From Actinomycetota bacterium (lineage in GTDB: Bacteria > Actinomycetota > Actinomycetes > Mycobacteriales > Pseudonocardiaceae): a stretch of DNA of 64,000 bases. The stretch's first letter is position 1. The number at the start of each line of letters is the position of its first letter. The stretch is from contig JAJPIR010000278.1 of the NCBI GenBank assembly GCA_021324675.1, forward strand, positions 1 through 64,000, read 5' to 3'. This document shows, one piece after another, positions 28,720-39,840 of this stretch. Both the position numbers and the translations under genes were made by a program. The notes below the pieces were generated by a model. That model was not told where the DNA came from. It made no database searches and worked only from the letters and a program-made list of their open reading frames with translations.

Positions 28720-30564
28720 GTGACTATCGCAACCATTCCAGGCCTCGATCAGACCCCTACCCGTCATGCCCAGTTGTGTCAGTGGGTGCGCGAGACCGCT
28801 GAGCTCACCCAGCCCGACCGTATTGAGTGGTGCGACGGATCCGAGCTGGAGTGGCGACGGCTTACCGCGCAGCTGGTCGAGGCCGGCACGTTCACCCGGC
28901 TGCACCGCAAACCGAACTCGTTCTGGGCTGTCTCCGACCCGTCCGACGTGGCCCGGGTGGAGGAGCGCACGTTCATCTGCTCGCGCACGGAGCGAGACTG
29001 CGGGCCCACCAACAACTGGATGCATCCCGACGAGATGAAGCAGATCATGACGGGGCTGTACCGGGGCTGCATGCGCGGCCGGACGATGTACGTGGTGCCC
29101 TTCTGCATGGGTCCGCTGGGCGACCCCGAGCCGAAACTGGGCGTGGAGATCACCGATTCCGCTTACGTGGTGTGCTCGATGCGAATCATGACCCGGATGG
29201 GCGCCGCGGCGCTGCGTAAATTCGTCCGGCCGGATGGCAGTGACGCACCGTTCGTGCCGTGCCTGCACTCGGTGGGATACCCGCTGGAACCCGGCCAGCC
29301 GGACGTGCCCTGGCCGTGCAACGAGACCAAGTACATCAGCCACTTCCCTGAGGAAAGGACGATCTGGAGCTACGGTTCCGGCTACGGCGGTAACTCGTTG
29401 CTGGGCAAGAAGTGCTACGCGTTGCGGATCGCCTCGGTGATGGCGCGCGACGAGGGCTGGCTCGCCGAGCACATGCTCATCCTCAAGCTGACCAGCCCGG
29501 AAGGATCCACTCACTACATCGCCGCCGCGTTCCCGTCGGCTTGTGGCAAGACCAACCTTGCGATGCTCGCGCCGACCATCCCCGGCTGGAAGGCGGAGAC
29601 TCTCGGTGACGACATCGCATGGATGCGGTTCGGGGCCGATGGGCGGCTGTACGCGGTCAATCCCGAAGCCGGGTTTTTCGGGGTGGCCCCGGGCACCAGC
29701 TGGCAGACCAACCCCAACGCCATGCGCACGCTGTCCTTGGGTAATTCGATCTTCACCAACGTCGCGCTCACCGATGACCGGGACATCTGGTGGGAGGGCA
29801 TGGAAGACCAGCCTGAGCACCTCACCTCCTGGCGGCTGGAGGACTGGACACCGGCCAAGGGCGCCGGCGGGCAGCGCGCCGCGCACCCGAACTCGCGGTA
29901 TTGCACGCCGATGGCGCAGTGCCCGATGCTCGCCGACGAGTGGGACGACCCGGCGGGCGTGCCGATCTCGGCGATCCTGTTCGGTGGTCGCCGGGCCAGT
30001 ACGCTTCCCCTGGTCAATGAGGCTTTCGACTGGCAGCACGGGGTGTTCTTGGGCGCCACGCTGTCCAGTGAGAAGACCGCGGCGGCCAGCGGGCCGGTCG
30101 GCCAGGTGCGCCGCGACCCGATGGCGATGCTGCCGTTCATCGGCTACCACGTCGGCGACTACTTCCAGCACTGGATCGACGTGGGCAAGGCGGCTGACGC
30201 CAGCAAGCTGCCGAAGATTTTTTACGTCAACTGGTTCCGCCGCGGTGCTGATGGTCGCTACCTGTGGCCGGGCTTTGGGGAGAACAGCCGGGTGCTCAAG
30301 TGGATCCTGGAGCGGGTCGAGGGCCGTTCCGGGGCGGTTGACACTGCGATCGGCCGGGTGCCCACTCCTGACCAGCTCGACCTGTCCGGCTTGGACATCG
30401 CGGTGGAAGACGTGCGCGCTGCCCTGGCAGTGGACACTGACGAGTGGCGTGCCGAACTGCCCCTTATCGAGCAATGGTTCGCCACGACCGGCGACGCGCT
30501 GCCCACCGCGCTGTGCGACGAACTGCACGCCCTCAAGGTGCGCCTATCCACCGCTACGCGTTGA
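28720..30564 (+). CDS. pckG: phosphoenolpyruvate carboxykinase (GTP)
   Basis: [51 protein letters not shown]. Confidence 0.97.
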   Translation: MTIATIPGLDQTPTRHAQLCQWVRETAELTQPDRIEWCDGSELEWRRLTAQLVEAGTFTRLHRKPNSFWAVSDPSDVARVEERTFICSRTERDCGPTNNWMHPDEMKQIMTGLYRGCMRGRTMYVVPFCMGPLGDPEPKLGVEITDSAYVVCSMRIMTRMGAAALRKFVRPDGSDAPFVPCLHSVGYPLEPGQPDVPWPCNETKYISHFPEERTIWSYGSGYGGNSLLGKKCYALRIASVMARDEGWLAEHMLILKLTSPEGSTHYIAAAFPSACGKTNLAMLAPTIPGWKAETLGDDIAWMRFGADGRLYAVNPEAGFFGVAPGTSWQTNPNAMRTLSLGNSIFTNVALTDDRDIWWEGMEDQPEHLTSWRLEDWTPAKGAGGQRAAHPNSRYCTPMAQCPMLADEWDDPAGVPISAILFGGRRASTLPLVNEAFDWQHGVFLGATLSSEKTAAASGPVGQVRRDPMAMLPFIGYHVGDYFQHWIDVGKAADASKLPKIFYVNWFRRGADGRYLWPGFGENSRVLKWILERVEGRSGAVDTAIGRVPTPDQLDLSGLDIAVEDVRAALAVDTDEWRAELPLIEQWFATTGDALPTALCDELHALKVRLSTATR

Positions 30565-32233
30565 GTGCAGCCAGCGCCGCCTTGCTGATCTCACGGCGTA
30601 GCTGCTGCTGGAACGCAGCACTGGCGGCCCGGTCCGTGCGGACCTCGAGGAGTCGGGTGCCGCCACCCTTGAGCGCGCCGGGCAGCTCGTCGGCGCTGGC
30701 CACCCGCTGGTAGTCCCACCCTGCGGCGGCCGCCATGTGGGCGAAGTCGACCCCGTGCGGGGTGCCGAACAGCTTCTCGAACTGGTCCATGCCTGCGTAA
30801 GGGAGGAAGGAGAAGATGCCCCCGCCATCGTTGTTGACGATCGCGATGGTCAGGTCAGGGCGCGGTTCGCCCGGCCCGATGATCAGCCCGTTCTGGTCGT
30901 GAATGGCTGCCAGGTCGCCGAGCATCGCGAAGGAGGGACCACCGCCGGCCGTCTGGTGCGCCAGGGCGGCGCCGATGGCAGTCGAGACACAGCCGTCGAT
31001 GCCACTGACGCCCCGGTTGGCCAGCACCCACGGCCCGGGCCCCGCGCGCATGATCAGGTCGAGGCAACGGATCGGCATGCTGGAGCCGACGAAAAACATC
31101 GCGTTAGGACCAGCCAGTTCAGCCATGTCCTGGGCCAGCCGCAGCTCGGTCAGTTCGGCTTCCTGGCCCAGGATCCGTTCCAATTCCGCGCGCCCGGCCG
31201 CCTCCATGCGCTGCCATGCCCCAAGCCACTCCGATGATTCCCGGACGCTTTTCAGGGCGGGCAAAGTGGGGACGACTTCTCGTGCGGTGCGCGTGGGATC
31301 TGCCCATTGCCCATTCGGATCGACCACAATGTGCCGGATCCGGGGGTAGAGGTTGAGCAGGAATTTGGCCAATCCCGGCTTGCCCACGGTGACCACCAAC
31401 TCGGGACGGTACCTGTCGACGATCTCTGGGGTCGCGACGAGCTGGCTGTATGTTGTGACCGCGTTGGGGCCGAGACGGGCCCCGCTCATCGGCTCGGCGA
31501 AAAGGGGCCAGCCGGCTGCTTGTGCGAAAGCAACTGCCCGATCGGGCTGCCCAGCACCGTCTCCCACCACAAGAATGCCTCGCTGTGGCGGGTTCACCAA
31601 TTCGTCCACCGTTTCGGCCACCGCGGAAACCGGGTGTAGCACTGTCCACGGTTGACCGTCGGGTCGCCCCTCCAACGGTTCTGGCCATTCCTCGTCGGCG
31701 AGATCGTGGACCAGCGGCTCCCGGAACGGCACGTTGAGATGGACGGGGCCGTTGCCGGTAGCGGCCGCGAGGGCACGGCAGATCACCGACCGCCAGTAGG
31801 CGACCGAACCGGGCCGGGCCTCGGCAACACCCAACTCCGTGAAAAAGCCAATGGCATCCCCGTACAGCTTGATCTGGTCGATGGTCTGGTTGGCGCCGGT
31901 ACCACGCAGCTCGGGCGGCCGGTCCGCGGTCAGCACGATGAGGCTGACCTTCGAGTGGGCGGCTTCGAGCACGGCGGGGTGGAAGTTGGCCGCGGCGGTA
32001 CCCGAGGTGCACACAACCGGCACCGGGGTGCCCGATGCCTTGGCCAAGCCGAGTGCCAGGAAGGCGGCTGAGCGCTCATCGATGCGCACATGGAGCCGGA
32101 TCCCCGGATGGTTGGCGAAGGAGATCGCCAACGGCGCCGACCGCGAACCCGGAGCGATCACCGCATCGGTCACCCCGCCCCGCGCCAGTTCGTCTACGAG
32201 CACGCGAGCCAGCGCCGTTCCTGGATTGAGCAA
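30554..32233 (-). CDS. menD: 2-succinyl-5-enolpyruvyl-6-hydroxy-3-cyclohexene-1-carboxylate synthase
   Basis: [62 protein letters not shown]-binding [13 protein letters not shown]. Confidence 0.95.
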   Translation of the reverse strand: MLNPGTALARVLVDELARGGVTDAVIAPGSRSAPLAISFANHPGIRLHVRIDERSAAFLALGLAKASGTPVPVVCTSGTAAANFHPAVLEAAHSKVSLIVLTADRPPELRGTGANQTIDQIKLYGDAIGFFTELGVAEARPGSVAYWRSVICRALAAATGNGPVHLNVPFREPLVHDLADEEWPEPLEGRPDGQPWTVLHPVSAVAETVDELVNPPQRGILVVGDGAGQPDRAVAFAQAAGWPLFAEPMSGARLGPNAVTTYSQLVATPEIVDRYRPELVVTVGKPGLAKFLLNLYPRIRHIVVDPNGQWADPTRTAREVVPTLPALKSVRESSEWLGAWQRMEAAGRAELERILGQEAELTELRLAQDMAELAGPNAMFFVGSSMPIRCLDLIMRAGPGPWVLANRGVSGIDGCVSTAIGAALAHQTAGGGPSFAMLGDLAAIHDQNGLIIGPGEPRPDLTIAIVNNDGGGIFSFLPYAGMDQFEKLFGTPHGVDFAHMAAAAGWDYQRVASADELPGALKGGGTRLLEVRTDRAASAAFQQQLRREISKAALAALNA

Positions 32234-32533
32234 GACTGATGCCTCCTTGACAGCGCGCGGTCACAGAAATGGACCTACCAAGGCTAACGAGAACTAATGG
32301 ATAGGGATCGGTGACGTACCTGTGGTATTCGAGTTTCTCGGACTCGCCCCACTGCCTGGCCGGCGGGCTACGTGCTGTGGTCGAAAGGTCACTGCTGGGT
32401 TGATCACCGATCGGGGTGCCTTCGTGGTTGTGCGGGACCGTTGCACGCTGGCGGCTCGCCTTCGCCGCAGGCCAGCAGGAAGTACACGAACGGCCCTGCG
32501 TGGCCGGTCAAGGGCATTGAGCATAATGTCGGG

Positions 32534-32743
32534 ATGCCGCCCCGCTCGCCGTCGCAGCGCTGGAGCAATTGGAATCTGTTGCTGCTCGTGCCGCTATTGA
32601 TGCTGATTACTCCGGTATACAACCGTATCGAACCGCGCGTACTGGGCTTTCCGTTCTTTTACTGGTATCAATTTATCTGGATTCCGATCGCGGTGTTGTG
32701 CACCATCGTCGTGTACCTGAAAACGCAAGGTGATCGACGATGA
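32534..32743 (+). CDS. DUF3311 domain-containing protein
   Basis: LLLLVPLLMLITPVYNRIEPRVLGFPFFYWYQFIWIPIAVLCTIVVYL; ATGA overlap with the symporter. Confidence 0.85.
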   Translation: MPPRSPSQRWSNWNLLLLVPLLMLITPVYNRIEPRVLGFPFFYWYQFIWIPIAVLCTIVVYLKTQGDRR

Positions 32744-34386
32744 ACCCACAGTGGACCGAGATTACCGTCTTCGCTGCGCTGTTTGGCCTCGTCACCGTGC
32801 TTGGTTTTATCGCGGTGCGGTGGGGGCAGCCGACCAGGCTGGACCATCTGGACGAATGGGGGCTCGCCGGCCGCAAGTTCGGCTCGTGGATCACCTGGTT
32901 CCTTATCGGCGGCGATCTTTACACCGCTTACACCTTCGTCGCCGTCCCGGCGCTGGTGTTCAGTGCAGGTGCGCTGGGTTTGTTCGCGCTGCCCTACACG
33001 GTCATTGCCTACCCGCTGGTGTTTCTGCCGTTGCTGCGAATGTGGTCGGTATCCCGGGTGCACGGGTACGTCACACCCGCTGACTTCGTGCAGGGCCGCT
33101 ACGGCTCGCCGACGCTCACCCTGGTCGTGGCGGTCACCGGGATCGTCGCGACGATGCCCTACATCGCGCTGCAGCTGGCCGGGCTGGAAGCGGTGCTGCG
33201 CACGATGGGGCTTAACGGCACCGGCCTCCTCGGGCACCTGCCGTTGATCGTGGCCTTCGTCATCCTCGCCGCCTATACCTACCGGTCCGGCTTGCGCGCT
33301 CCGGCGCTGATCGCCTTCGTCAAGGACGTACTCATCTACCTGGTGATCGCGGTGGCGGTGCTGTACCTGCCGGCCAGGCTCGGCGGCTGGGACAGCATCT
33401 TCAGCGCTGCGGACACGAAGTTCGCCAAAACGGCGACAACCGCTGACGGGCTGCTGCTCAACGCCAACAACCAGCTGCAATTCGCCACACTGGCATTCGG
33501 CTCCGCGCTGGCGCTGTTCTTGTACCCGCACTCGGTAACCGGGGTGCTGGCCTCCCGCAGCCGAGACGTCATCAAGCGCAACATGTCGGCGCTACCCGCG
33601 TACTCGCTGCTGCTCGGGCTGATCGCGCTGCTCGGGTACGTGGCGGTCGCCGCGAATACGCGGCCGATCGTCAACGGGGCCACCGGCCGGCCGGACTCCA
33701 ACACGATCGTCCCGGTCCTGTTCAACAGCCAGTTCCCGGACTGGTTCGCCGGCATTGCCTACGCTGCCATCGGGATCGGTGCGCTGGTGCCGGCGGCGAT
33801 CATGTCGATCGCCGCGGCCAACCTGTGGACCCGCAACATCTACAAGGCTTACCTGCGTCGCGATGCCGACTCCCGGGCCGAGGCGCAGCAGGCCAAGCTG
33901 GCCTCCCTGGTGGTGAAGTTCGGTGCGGTGCTGTTCATCGTCGTCATCGATCCCCAGTACGCGATCGACCTGCAGCTGATCGGCGGTGTGATCATCTTGC
34001 AGACACTGCCTATAGTGGCCATCGCGCTGTACACGCGCTGGTTCCATATCTGGGGATTGCTCGCCGGATGGGTAGCCGGTATGGGATGGGGGCTGGTCAT
34101 GCTCTACGGCATCCCCAATCCTGCGACCGGGAGGCAGCACTTCGGCGGCTCCGCACTCGCGCTGGGCAAGTTGTCGATCGCTGGGTGGCACCCCTTCGCC
34201 GGTTCGCTGACGCAGATCTACGTGGGGTTTGTTGCGCTCATCGGCAACCTCGTCGTGGCGGTGGTGGTGACGATCGTGGCGCGCCGGCTACGCCTGTTCA
34301 ACGGCACTGATGAGACCGACCTAGCCGACTACCACGAAGACGAAGGCTCTCCCCGCCTAGCCCCCATCGCCAACATGCTCCGCTGA
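32740..34386 (+). CDS. mctP: sodium:solute symporter family, monocarboxylate permease MctP-like
   Basis: multi-TM; EWGLAGRKFGSWITWFLIGGDLYTAYTFVAVPAL; DUF3311 partner upstream. Confidence 0.88.
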   Translation: MNPQWTEITVFAALFGLVTVLGFIAVRWGQPTRLDHLDEWGLAGRKFGSWITWFLIGGDLYTAYTFVAVPALVFSAGALGLFALPYTVIAYPLVFLPLLRMWSVSRVHGYVTPADFVQGRYGSPTLTLVVAVTGIVATMPYIALQLAGLEAVLRTMGLNGTGLLGHLPLIVAFVILAAYTYRSGLRAPALIAFVKDVLIYLVIAVAVLYLPARLGGWDSIFSAADTKFAKTATTADGLLLNANNQLQFATLAFGSALALFLYPHSVTGVLASRSRDVIKRNMSALPAYSLLLGLIALLGYVAVAANTRPIVNGATGRPDSNTIVPVLFNSQFPDWFAGIAYAAIGIGALVPAAIMSIAAANLWTRNIYKAYLRRDADSRAEAQQAKLASLVVKFGAVLFIVVIDPQYAIDLQLIGGVIILQTLPIVAIALYTRWFHIWGLLAGWVAGMGWGLVMLYGIPNPATGRQHFGGSALALGKLSIAGWHPFAGSLTQIYVGFVALIGNLVVAVVVTIVARRLRLFNGTDETDLADYHEDEGSPRLAPIANMLR

Positions 34387-34398
34387 GCCCTGCTTTCC

Positions 34399-34462
34399 CG
34401 CAGTCTGGATGCAGACTGCTGTTATCGAGCCCCTGGAAGCAGCAGTCTGCATCCAGACTGCG
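34399..34462. repeat. dispersed palindrome copy 3 (22-bp perfect arms)
   Basis: cgcagtctggatgcagactgct (34399-34420) / agcagtctgcatccagactgcg (34441-34462). Confidence 0.95.
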
Positions 34463-34518
34463 ATCGGTTGGCGTGGCGCGGCGCACCGGAGGCACAGGGA
34501 TGGCATGCTGCGCGAGGT

Positions 34519-34944
34519 ATGAGAGTGTGGACCGTCGTGGCCAGTGTCGGCATCGCCAGTGTGGGGATGCTGGCAGTGGCGTGCACAGGGACCCCCAGCC
34601 CGACCGACGTAAGGTCCTCGCCTGGCCGGACCGTCACGCCGCAGGTGCCGACGACGACTCCATCACCCGCTCTCGGGGAAAGCTGGCTGCGGCTGTCGCC
34701 GCAGGAAGGGTTGCGGAACGCGACGGTGAAGCTCGATGTGGCCTGCCTTGATGACCTTGGTGCGGTCCGCTCGCCGGTGCTTGATGTCGGTGCGCTGCAG
34801 CCAGACCCCAACGGTCACCAGCCATGGCACCTGTTCGGAACCGCCACCGTGCGCCCGGATGCGCCTGTGGGAGCCTTCCCCGTGTCCGCTACCTGCGGCG
34901 TGCGGCAGCTCACCGCCACGTTTACCGTCGTACCGCACCCCTAA
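34519..34944 (+). CDS. putative lipoprotein
   Basis: MRVWTVVASVGIASVGMLAVAC lipobox. Confidence 0.65.
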   Translation: MRVWTVVASVGIASVGMLAVACTGTPSPTDVRSSPGRTVTPQVPTTTPSPALGESWLRLSPQEGLRNATVKLDVACLDDLGAVRSPVLDVGALQPDPNGHQPWHLFGTATVRPDAPVGAFPVSATCGVRQLTATFTVVPHP

Positions 34945-34985
34945 TCAGCGTGTGCCCCGGGGCAGAACGCGGATAATGAGTACCG

Positions 34986-35651
34986 GTGGACAGAGGTAGT
35001 GAGGTCTTCGTCGATCGAGCTGACGCAGGCCGGCAGCTGGGTGAGCGGCTGCGGTACCTGAGGGACCCCGACGCGGCCGCAGACCTGGTGGTGCTGGGCC
35101 TGCCGCGCGGCGGCGTCCAGGTGGCGGCGGAGGTGGCAGCTGCCCTCGACGCCCCGTTGGACGTCATCCTCGTCCGCAAACTCGGTGTCCCGTCGATGCC
35201 CGAGCTGGCTATGGGCGCCATCGGTGAAGGTGGCGTGCGGATCGTGCTCCCCGAGACGGTCCGCCGGGCAGGTGTCACGCCGGAGGCGTTCGACGACGTG
35301 GAACGCCGGGAGCGAGCTGAGCTCCAGCGCCGTGCCGAGCGGTTCCGCGGTGATCGGCCCCGGATCCCGCTCGCCGGGCGTACCGCCATCGTGGTCGATG
35401 ACGGCATCGCGACCGGGTCAACCGCACGGGCTGCCTGCCAGGTTGCTCGGGCTCAGGGCGCGGCGCGAGTGGTGCTGGCTGTCCCAGTGGCACCTGCCGA
35501 TTGGGTCCGCGCGCTATCCGACGCCGCCGACGAGTTCGTTGCGTTGATCACACCACCGCAGCTGCAAGCGATCGGCATGTGGTATTCAGATTTCTCGCAG
35601 AGTTCCGACGACGAGGTCGTTACCACGTTGCGCAGTGCAATCCAGCGTTGA
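34986..35651 (+). CDS. phosphoribosyltransferase family protein
   Basis: FVDRADAGRQLGERLRYLRDP; VVLGLPRGGVQVAAEVA; AIVVDDGIATGSTARAA PRPP motif. Confidence 0.92.
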   Translation: MDRGSEVFVDRADAGRQLGERLRYLRDPDAAADLVVLGLPRGGVQVAAEVAAALDAPLDVILVRKLGVPSMPELAMGAIGEGGVRIVLPETVRRAGVTPEAFDDVERRERAELQRRAERFRGDRPRIPLAGRTAIVVDDGIATGSTARAACQVARAQGAARVVLAVPVAPADWVRALSDAADEFVALITPPQLQAIGMWYSDFSQSSDDEVVTTLRSAIQR

Positions 35652-35899
35652 GCCATTCTCTTTTCGATGTATTCGCAAGTAACCTCATCCGATACCGTTT
35701 TGTGTGTGCCGGGTTCGCGCCCATGCCGGGCTCGCCGCGCTCAACGCCGGTCGTTGCGCCGGATCTGGCGTCGCGAAAGGTCACCGTTCTGGTTACCCAT
35801 TGACCATTGGGCTGGTCATCGTGGAGACGCTGGCCCTCGGCGGTTTGCCGGTTGGTGGATGGGCTGGCATCTGTAGCGCATCCAGTTACGGTGGGCGTT

Positions 35900-36904
35900 A
35901 TGACGGCTACCGGAACCCGCCTGACCCAGTATGCGCACGGCGGTGGCTGTGCCTGCAAGATCCCTCCCGGTGAGCTCGAATCGGTCGTGGCCGGGCTTGT
36001 CGGTGCGGAGGTGGCCGACCCAGCCGGGGAGTTGGTCGTCGGCCTGGATGACGGCGACGACGCTGCGGTGGTGCAGGTCCGGCACGGGCTCGCGATCATC
36101 GCCACCGCGGACTTCTTTACCCCGGTGGTGGATGACCCGTACGACTGGGGCCGCATCGCGGCGGCCAACGCCCTGTCGGATGTGTACGCGATGGGCGGCC
36201 GGCCGGTGGTCGCGGTGAACCTGCTGGGCTGGCCACGTGACGTGCTGCCCTTCGAACTGGCTGCCGAGGTGCTGCGCGGCGGCCGAGACGTGTGCGCCAG
36301 CGCCGGCTGCCACCTGGCCGGCGGGCACAGCGTGGATGACCCGGAACCCAAATACGGCATGGCCGTCACCGGTGTCGCCGACCCGCAGCTGATCCTGCGC
36401 AACGATGCTGGGGCGGCCGGGCTGCCGCTGTCGCTGACCAAGCCCCTCGGCATCGGCGTGCTCAACACGAGGCACAAAGCCACCGGTGAGGTGTTCCCGC
36501 AGGCCGTGGCGACGATGACGGCGCTCAACCAAGCCGCCGCGGCGGCCGCGGTGGCGGCCGGCGCGCGGTGCGCCACCGACATCACCGGGTTCGGCTTGCT
36601 CGGGCATCTGCTGAAACTGGCGCGGGCCAGCGGAGTATCTGCTGTGGTCAACGCAGCTGCCGTGCCCTACCTGGACGGAGCTCGCCAGGCGGTGGCCGAC
36701 GGCTACGTCAGCGGGGGCACCCGGCGCAACTTGGACTGGGTGCGCCCGCACCTGTGCGCGTCCACCTCGGTGGGCGAGGACGAGTTGCTGCTGCTCGCCG
36801 ACGCGCAAACGTCCGGCGGCCTGCTGGTGGCCGGCGAAGTCCCGGGCGCCCCGGTGATCGGCGAGCTGACCCCGCCAGGAGAGCACCTCTTGGTCGTGTC
36901 GTGA
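35900..36904 (+). CDS. selD: selenide, water dikinase (Cys form)
   Basis: LTQYAHGGGCACKIPPGEL; DDAAVVQVRHGLAIIATADFFTPVVDDPYDWGRIAAANALSDVYAMGG. Confidence 0.95.
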   Translation: MTATGTRLTQYAHGGGCACKIPPGELESVVAGLVGAEVADPAGELVVGLDDGDDAAVVQVRHGLAIIATADFFTPVVDDPYDWGRIAAANALSDVYAMGGRPVVAVNLLGWPRDVLPFELAAEVLRGGRDVCASAGCHLAGGHSVDDPEPKYGMAVTGVADPQLILRNDAGAAGLPLSLTKPLGIGVLNTRHKATGEVFPQAVATMTALNQAAAAAAVAAGARCATDITGFGLLGHLLKLARASGVSAVVNAAAVPYLDGARQAVADGYVSGGTRRNLDWVRPHLCASTSVGEDELLLLADAQTSGGLLVAGEVPGAPVIGELTPPGEHLLVVS

Positions 36905-37078
36905 GGTGCCGCGCTCACCGGTGATCCAACAACAACCTGCGTGATCACGACGGGCAGGGTCTGGGCCACCGGGTCGAGCAGGGCCTACGTGCCAAGCAGT
37001 CCGAGAAGGACGAAGGCTGCGGGCAAGCCAACCCGGCGCGCTCGGGCGCACAGAGCAAGGCCTAACCTGTCAGCAGTC

Positions 37079-37113
37079 GAGGGCCCGGCAAGACTGGGGG
37101 TTGCCGGGCCCTC
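37079..37113. terminator. intrinsic-terminator-like hairpin
   Basis: gagggcccggcaa / ttgccgggccctc, 13-bp perfect stem. Confidence 0.75.
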
Positions 37114-37178
37114 GCCGTCTGTAAGCCGCCAGTGACTTTGTGGGGGCTCGTGAGATTCACCGCGTAAGGTTTGCCAGT

Positions 37179-37775
37179 ATGGGAATCACCGTGGTCGGCA
37201 TCGGTGGTTCGATCCGTGCGGATTCGCAGACCGAGCGTGCCCTGAGCGTCGTCCTGGACAGTGCCCGTCTCGTGGGGGCGGAGACCGTCGCGATCACCGG
37301 CACGGATCTGGTGCTGCCGTTTTACGACCCGATGGTGCTCGACCGCAGCGCGGTGGCGCTGCGGCTGGTGGAGACGTTGCGCGAGGCCGACGGGGTGGTG
37401 CTGGTCTCCCCGGGCTACCACGGCACAGTGTCCGGGTTGGTGAAAAACGCGCTGGACTACGTCGAGGACTTGCGCTCTGACACCCGGCCCTACCTGGATG
37501 GGCGGGCGATCGGCTGCGTGGCGATGGCGCTGGGCTGGCAGGCGGCAGTGACCACGCTGACCGCTCTGCGTTCGATCGTGCACGCGCTGCGTGGCTGGCC
37601 CACGCCGCTAGGCGCGGCGCTGAACTCCGGCGAGGTGACCTTCGATGCCCACGGCGTTCCCTCCGACCCCGCCGTCGATCGCACCCTGCGCACCATCGGG
37701 GAACAGGTGGTGGAATTCGCCCTCGACCACCGATCCGGAGGTACGCAGAGATATCGCGCTGGCAGTGCGCTATGA
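37179..37775 (+). CDS. NADPH-dependent FMN reductase family protein
   Basis: VVGIGGSIRADSQTERAL; DGVVLVSPGYHGTVSGLVKNALDYVEDL. Confidence 0.9.
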   Translation: MGITVVGIGGSIRADSQTERALSVVLDSARLVGAETVAITGTDLVLPFYDPMVLDRSAVALRLVETLREADGVVLVSPGYHGTVSGLVKNALDYVEDLRSDTRPYLDGRAIGCVAMALGWQAAVTTLTALRSIVHALRGWPTPLGAALNSGEVTFDAHGVPSDPAVDRTLRTIGEQVVEFALDHRSGGTQRYRAGSAL

Positions 37776-37815
37776 TTGTAAGCAGTTCTACCGGTGCGTG
37801 GCCGAGCGGTGTGCA

Positions 37816-38850
37816 TCAACAGATTTCGTTCTGTACTCCTGCTGGTCGGCTGAATTCCAGTCGAATTTTATCACTGCGCGGCAGCAGTATGGCCGTACCT
37901 TTTTCATGGGTCCAACCAGCTGGAAGGAAAAGGTACATGTTCCCGGACTGTGGTACCAGTTTAAGGTTATCGTAGCGGAATGGATAAGCCGAGTCGGCGC
38001 TTTGCCGGGTGCTTTCTCGGACGCTTGGTGTTTGAATATTCAAACTCTTCTCGCTGTAAATCGCCACATCTGTTTCGCAGGGCAGGTCAACCGCGAGGCC
38101 TCGGGCCTCTGCCTCTCCGGCATTAACCGCATAGCTTGACACCGCCCAGAACAGTCCCACGCTGACCAGAATAAAGACCGTGCCCCACTTGGCTATCACC
38201 ATACCTACCGGCACGCGCGGTGGTGTCCGCACGGATCGCCGTTTCGCGCTGAGCCTCCGGCGTAGCCGGGCGGCGTAGGCAAGCAGCAAGACTCCGATGG
38301 AAAGGCTGAGTCCACGCCCTTCCTGAGGGAAATTCATGCCGAGTACGGGATACCAGACGTCGACCATGGCCACACCGAGCAGGAACAACCCGGCAATGGC
38401 CGCCGATGGCAGCAACACCGCAAGCATGACCCGCTGGGCTCGGGTGGACAGCATGTCCAGCGGCAGCTGGTAGAGCCACAGGCCCAGCAGCATGACACCG
38501 GCGGCGTAGACCAGTGGAATGATCCCGCCGCTCGCGCTGAGAAGCAGATAGTCCTGGAGCGGAAGATTGAGGACTGTCCAATTGACGCCGAAGTACCGGA
38601 AGTACCCGATGGCGTACATCAATCCGAAGTAGAATAGTAAGGCAGTCAGCAGTGTTGTGGGGGCAACAATCGTGCCGGCGATCTTCAGCACCTGGGGCAG
38701 CACGGTTGCTGCTTCAAAATCGGTGCTTTGCGAATGATCGGGTTTAGAGGCCTCGGTATTGCTGGTTGGTTTGGGTGATCTCGCGTTGTCCGATATCGGC
38801 GCGGAGGACGACTCGACCGAACCTCCTTCGGGTGCCGCGAGGGTGGTCAC
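37816..38850 (-). CDS. hypothetical multi-pass membrane protein
   Basis: several hydrophobic segments; ATGA overlap with upstream lipoprotein ORF. Confidence 0.65.
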   Translation of the reverse strand: MTTLAAPEGGSVESSSAPISDNARSPKPTSNTEASKPDHSQSTDFEAATVLPQVLKIAGTIVAPTTLLTALLFYFGLMYAIGYFRYFGVNWTVLNLPLQDYLLLSASGGIIPLVYAAGVMLLGLWLYQLPLDMLSTRAQRVMLAVLLPSAAIAGLFLLGVAMVDVWYPVLGMNFPQEGRGLSLSIGVLLLAYAARLRRRLSAKRRSVRTPPRVPVGMVIAKWGTVFILVSVGLFWAVSSYAVNAGEAEARGLAVDLPCETDVAIYSEKSLNIQTPSVRESTRQSADSAYPFRYDNLKLVPQSGNMYLFLPAGWTHEKGTAILLPRSDKIRLEFSRPAGVQNEIC

Positions 38851-39623
38851 CCTCCGGACTGCCTTTCCTTATTGTGCCTGTCTTTCGTGGTTCCCTGGTC
38901 CTGATCGGAGGTGCTCTTTCCGTACTGTGTGTTTTCCTCGTCTTGGTTGCTACCCGGCTGGGGCTGATCCGATGGCTCCGTCTCTGGCGCGTAACAACCA
39001 ATCTTGATCGTGATCACCGTATGGGGTGGTACGGGATGGTCGCTCGGAGGATTGATATAGCGCACCGTACAAGACTCGTAGTTACGGTAATTTGGCGTCG
39101 GGTCACGGATCGGTTGCGCGGTGTTCAAATCGCCAGATTCATCTTCCTTGAACCATTGGTAGCGAAGCGTCACGCAGTTGTCATTGCCGGGTCCAAGAGC
39201 TTTTATGCATTCTTTGTGTTGGGACTTCTCCCAGGAGTCACGGTCCTGATAGTCACTCTGGTTCACGGCGGGGATGCTGTGTCCGACCCCGGGGGCATTG
39301 CCGGAGGGTCGCCACTGCCCTCCGGTGGACTGCTTCGGCGGCCTCTCGCTGTCGGGCGCCTGCACACTCCCATCGCTTCCCTGCGACGCGGGCCCCCGCT
39401 GCTGCTCAGCGGGTGGCGATTGTTGCTCAGGGGGTGGCGATTGTTCTTCAGCAGGCGGTTGTTGCTCGACCTCCCCTTGCTGGCCGCCGGTCTGTTGCTG
39501 AGCGTCCCGTGGTGCGGGTGGCGCTTGCCCGGATATTGGCGGCGCCCCGCACGAAATTGCCAGCGCGCCAAGCAGCGCTGAGCACATCAGCTGGGTCCGC
39601 CACCGAGCAGCCATCTCGACCAC
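38847..39623 (-). CDS. hypothetical lipoprotein with Pro/Gln/Glu low-complexity region
   Basis: LLGALAISC lipobox; GGQQGEVEQQPPAEEQSPPPEQQSPPAEQQ. Confidence 0.65.
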   Translation of the reverse strand: MVEMAARWRTQLMCSALLGALAISCGAPPISGQAPPAPRDAQQQTGGQQGEVEQQPPAEEQSPPPEQQSPPAEQQRGPASQGSDGSVQAPDSERPPKQSTGGQWRPSGNAPGVGHSIPAVNQSDYQDRDSWEKSQHKECIKALGPGNDNCVTLRYQWFKEDESGDLNTAQPIRDPTPNYRNYESCTVRYINPPSDHPVPPHTVITIKIGCYAPETEPSDQPQPGSNQDEENTQYGKSTSDQDQGTTKDRHNKERQSGG

Positions 39624-39761
39624 GTCCTCACCCTTAGTGGTCCTCTCAGAGACTAGATCACACGCCGACCGTTCTGATACGGATTTCTCGTCAGGCCAGC
39701 GGCTTGGTCAGACCAGCGCCGCTACCCCGACATGGAGACATATCGGGGGCAGAAGGCTGCT

Positions 39762-39799
39762 TTTTACCTCGATAAGCCATTTTTACCCCGATAAGCCAT
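39762..39799. repeat. 19-bp tandem duplication
   Basis: ttttacctcgataagccat / ttttaccccgataagccat. Confidence 0.9.
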
Positions 39800-39840
39800 G
39801 CCGGGGACGGAGATTCGTGCCGCCGGGGCTTGGCGCCGCG

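Noticed and set aside
28702-30528. 608-aa antisense ORF opposite pckG
   Set aside because: Shadow ORF; the plus strand encodes a full-length PEP carboxykinase.
36905-37078. tRNA-Sec or other ncRNA downstream of selD
   Set aside because: No cloverleaf or long extra arm could be traced by eye; only a terminator hairpin follows.
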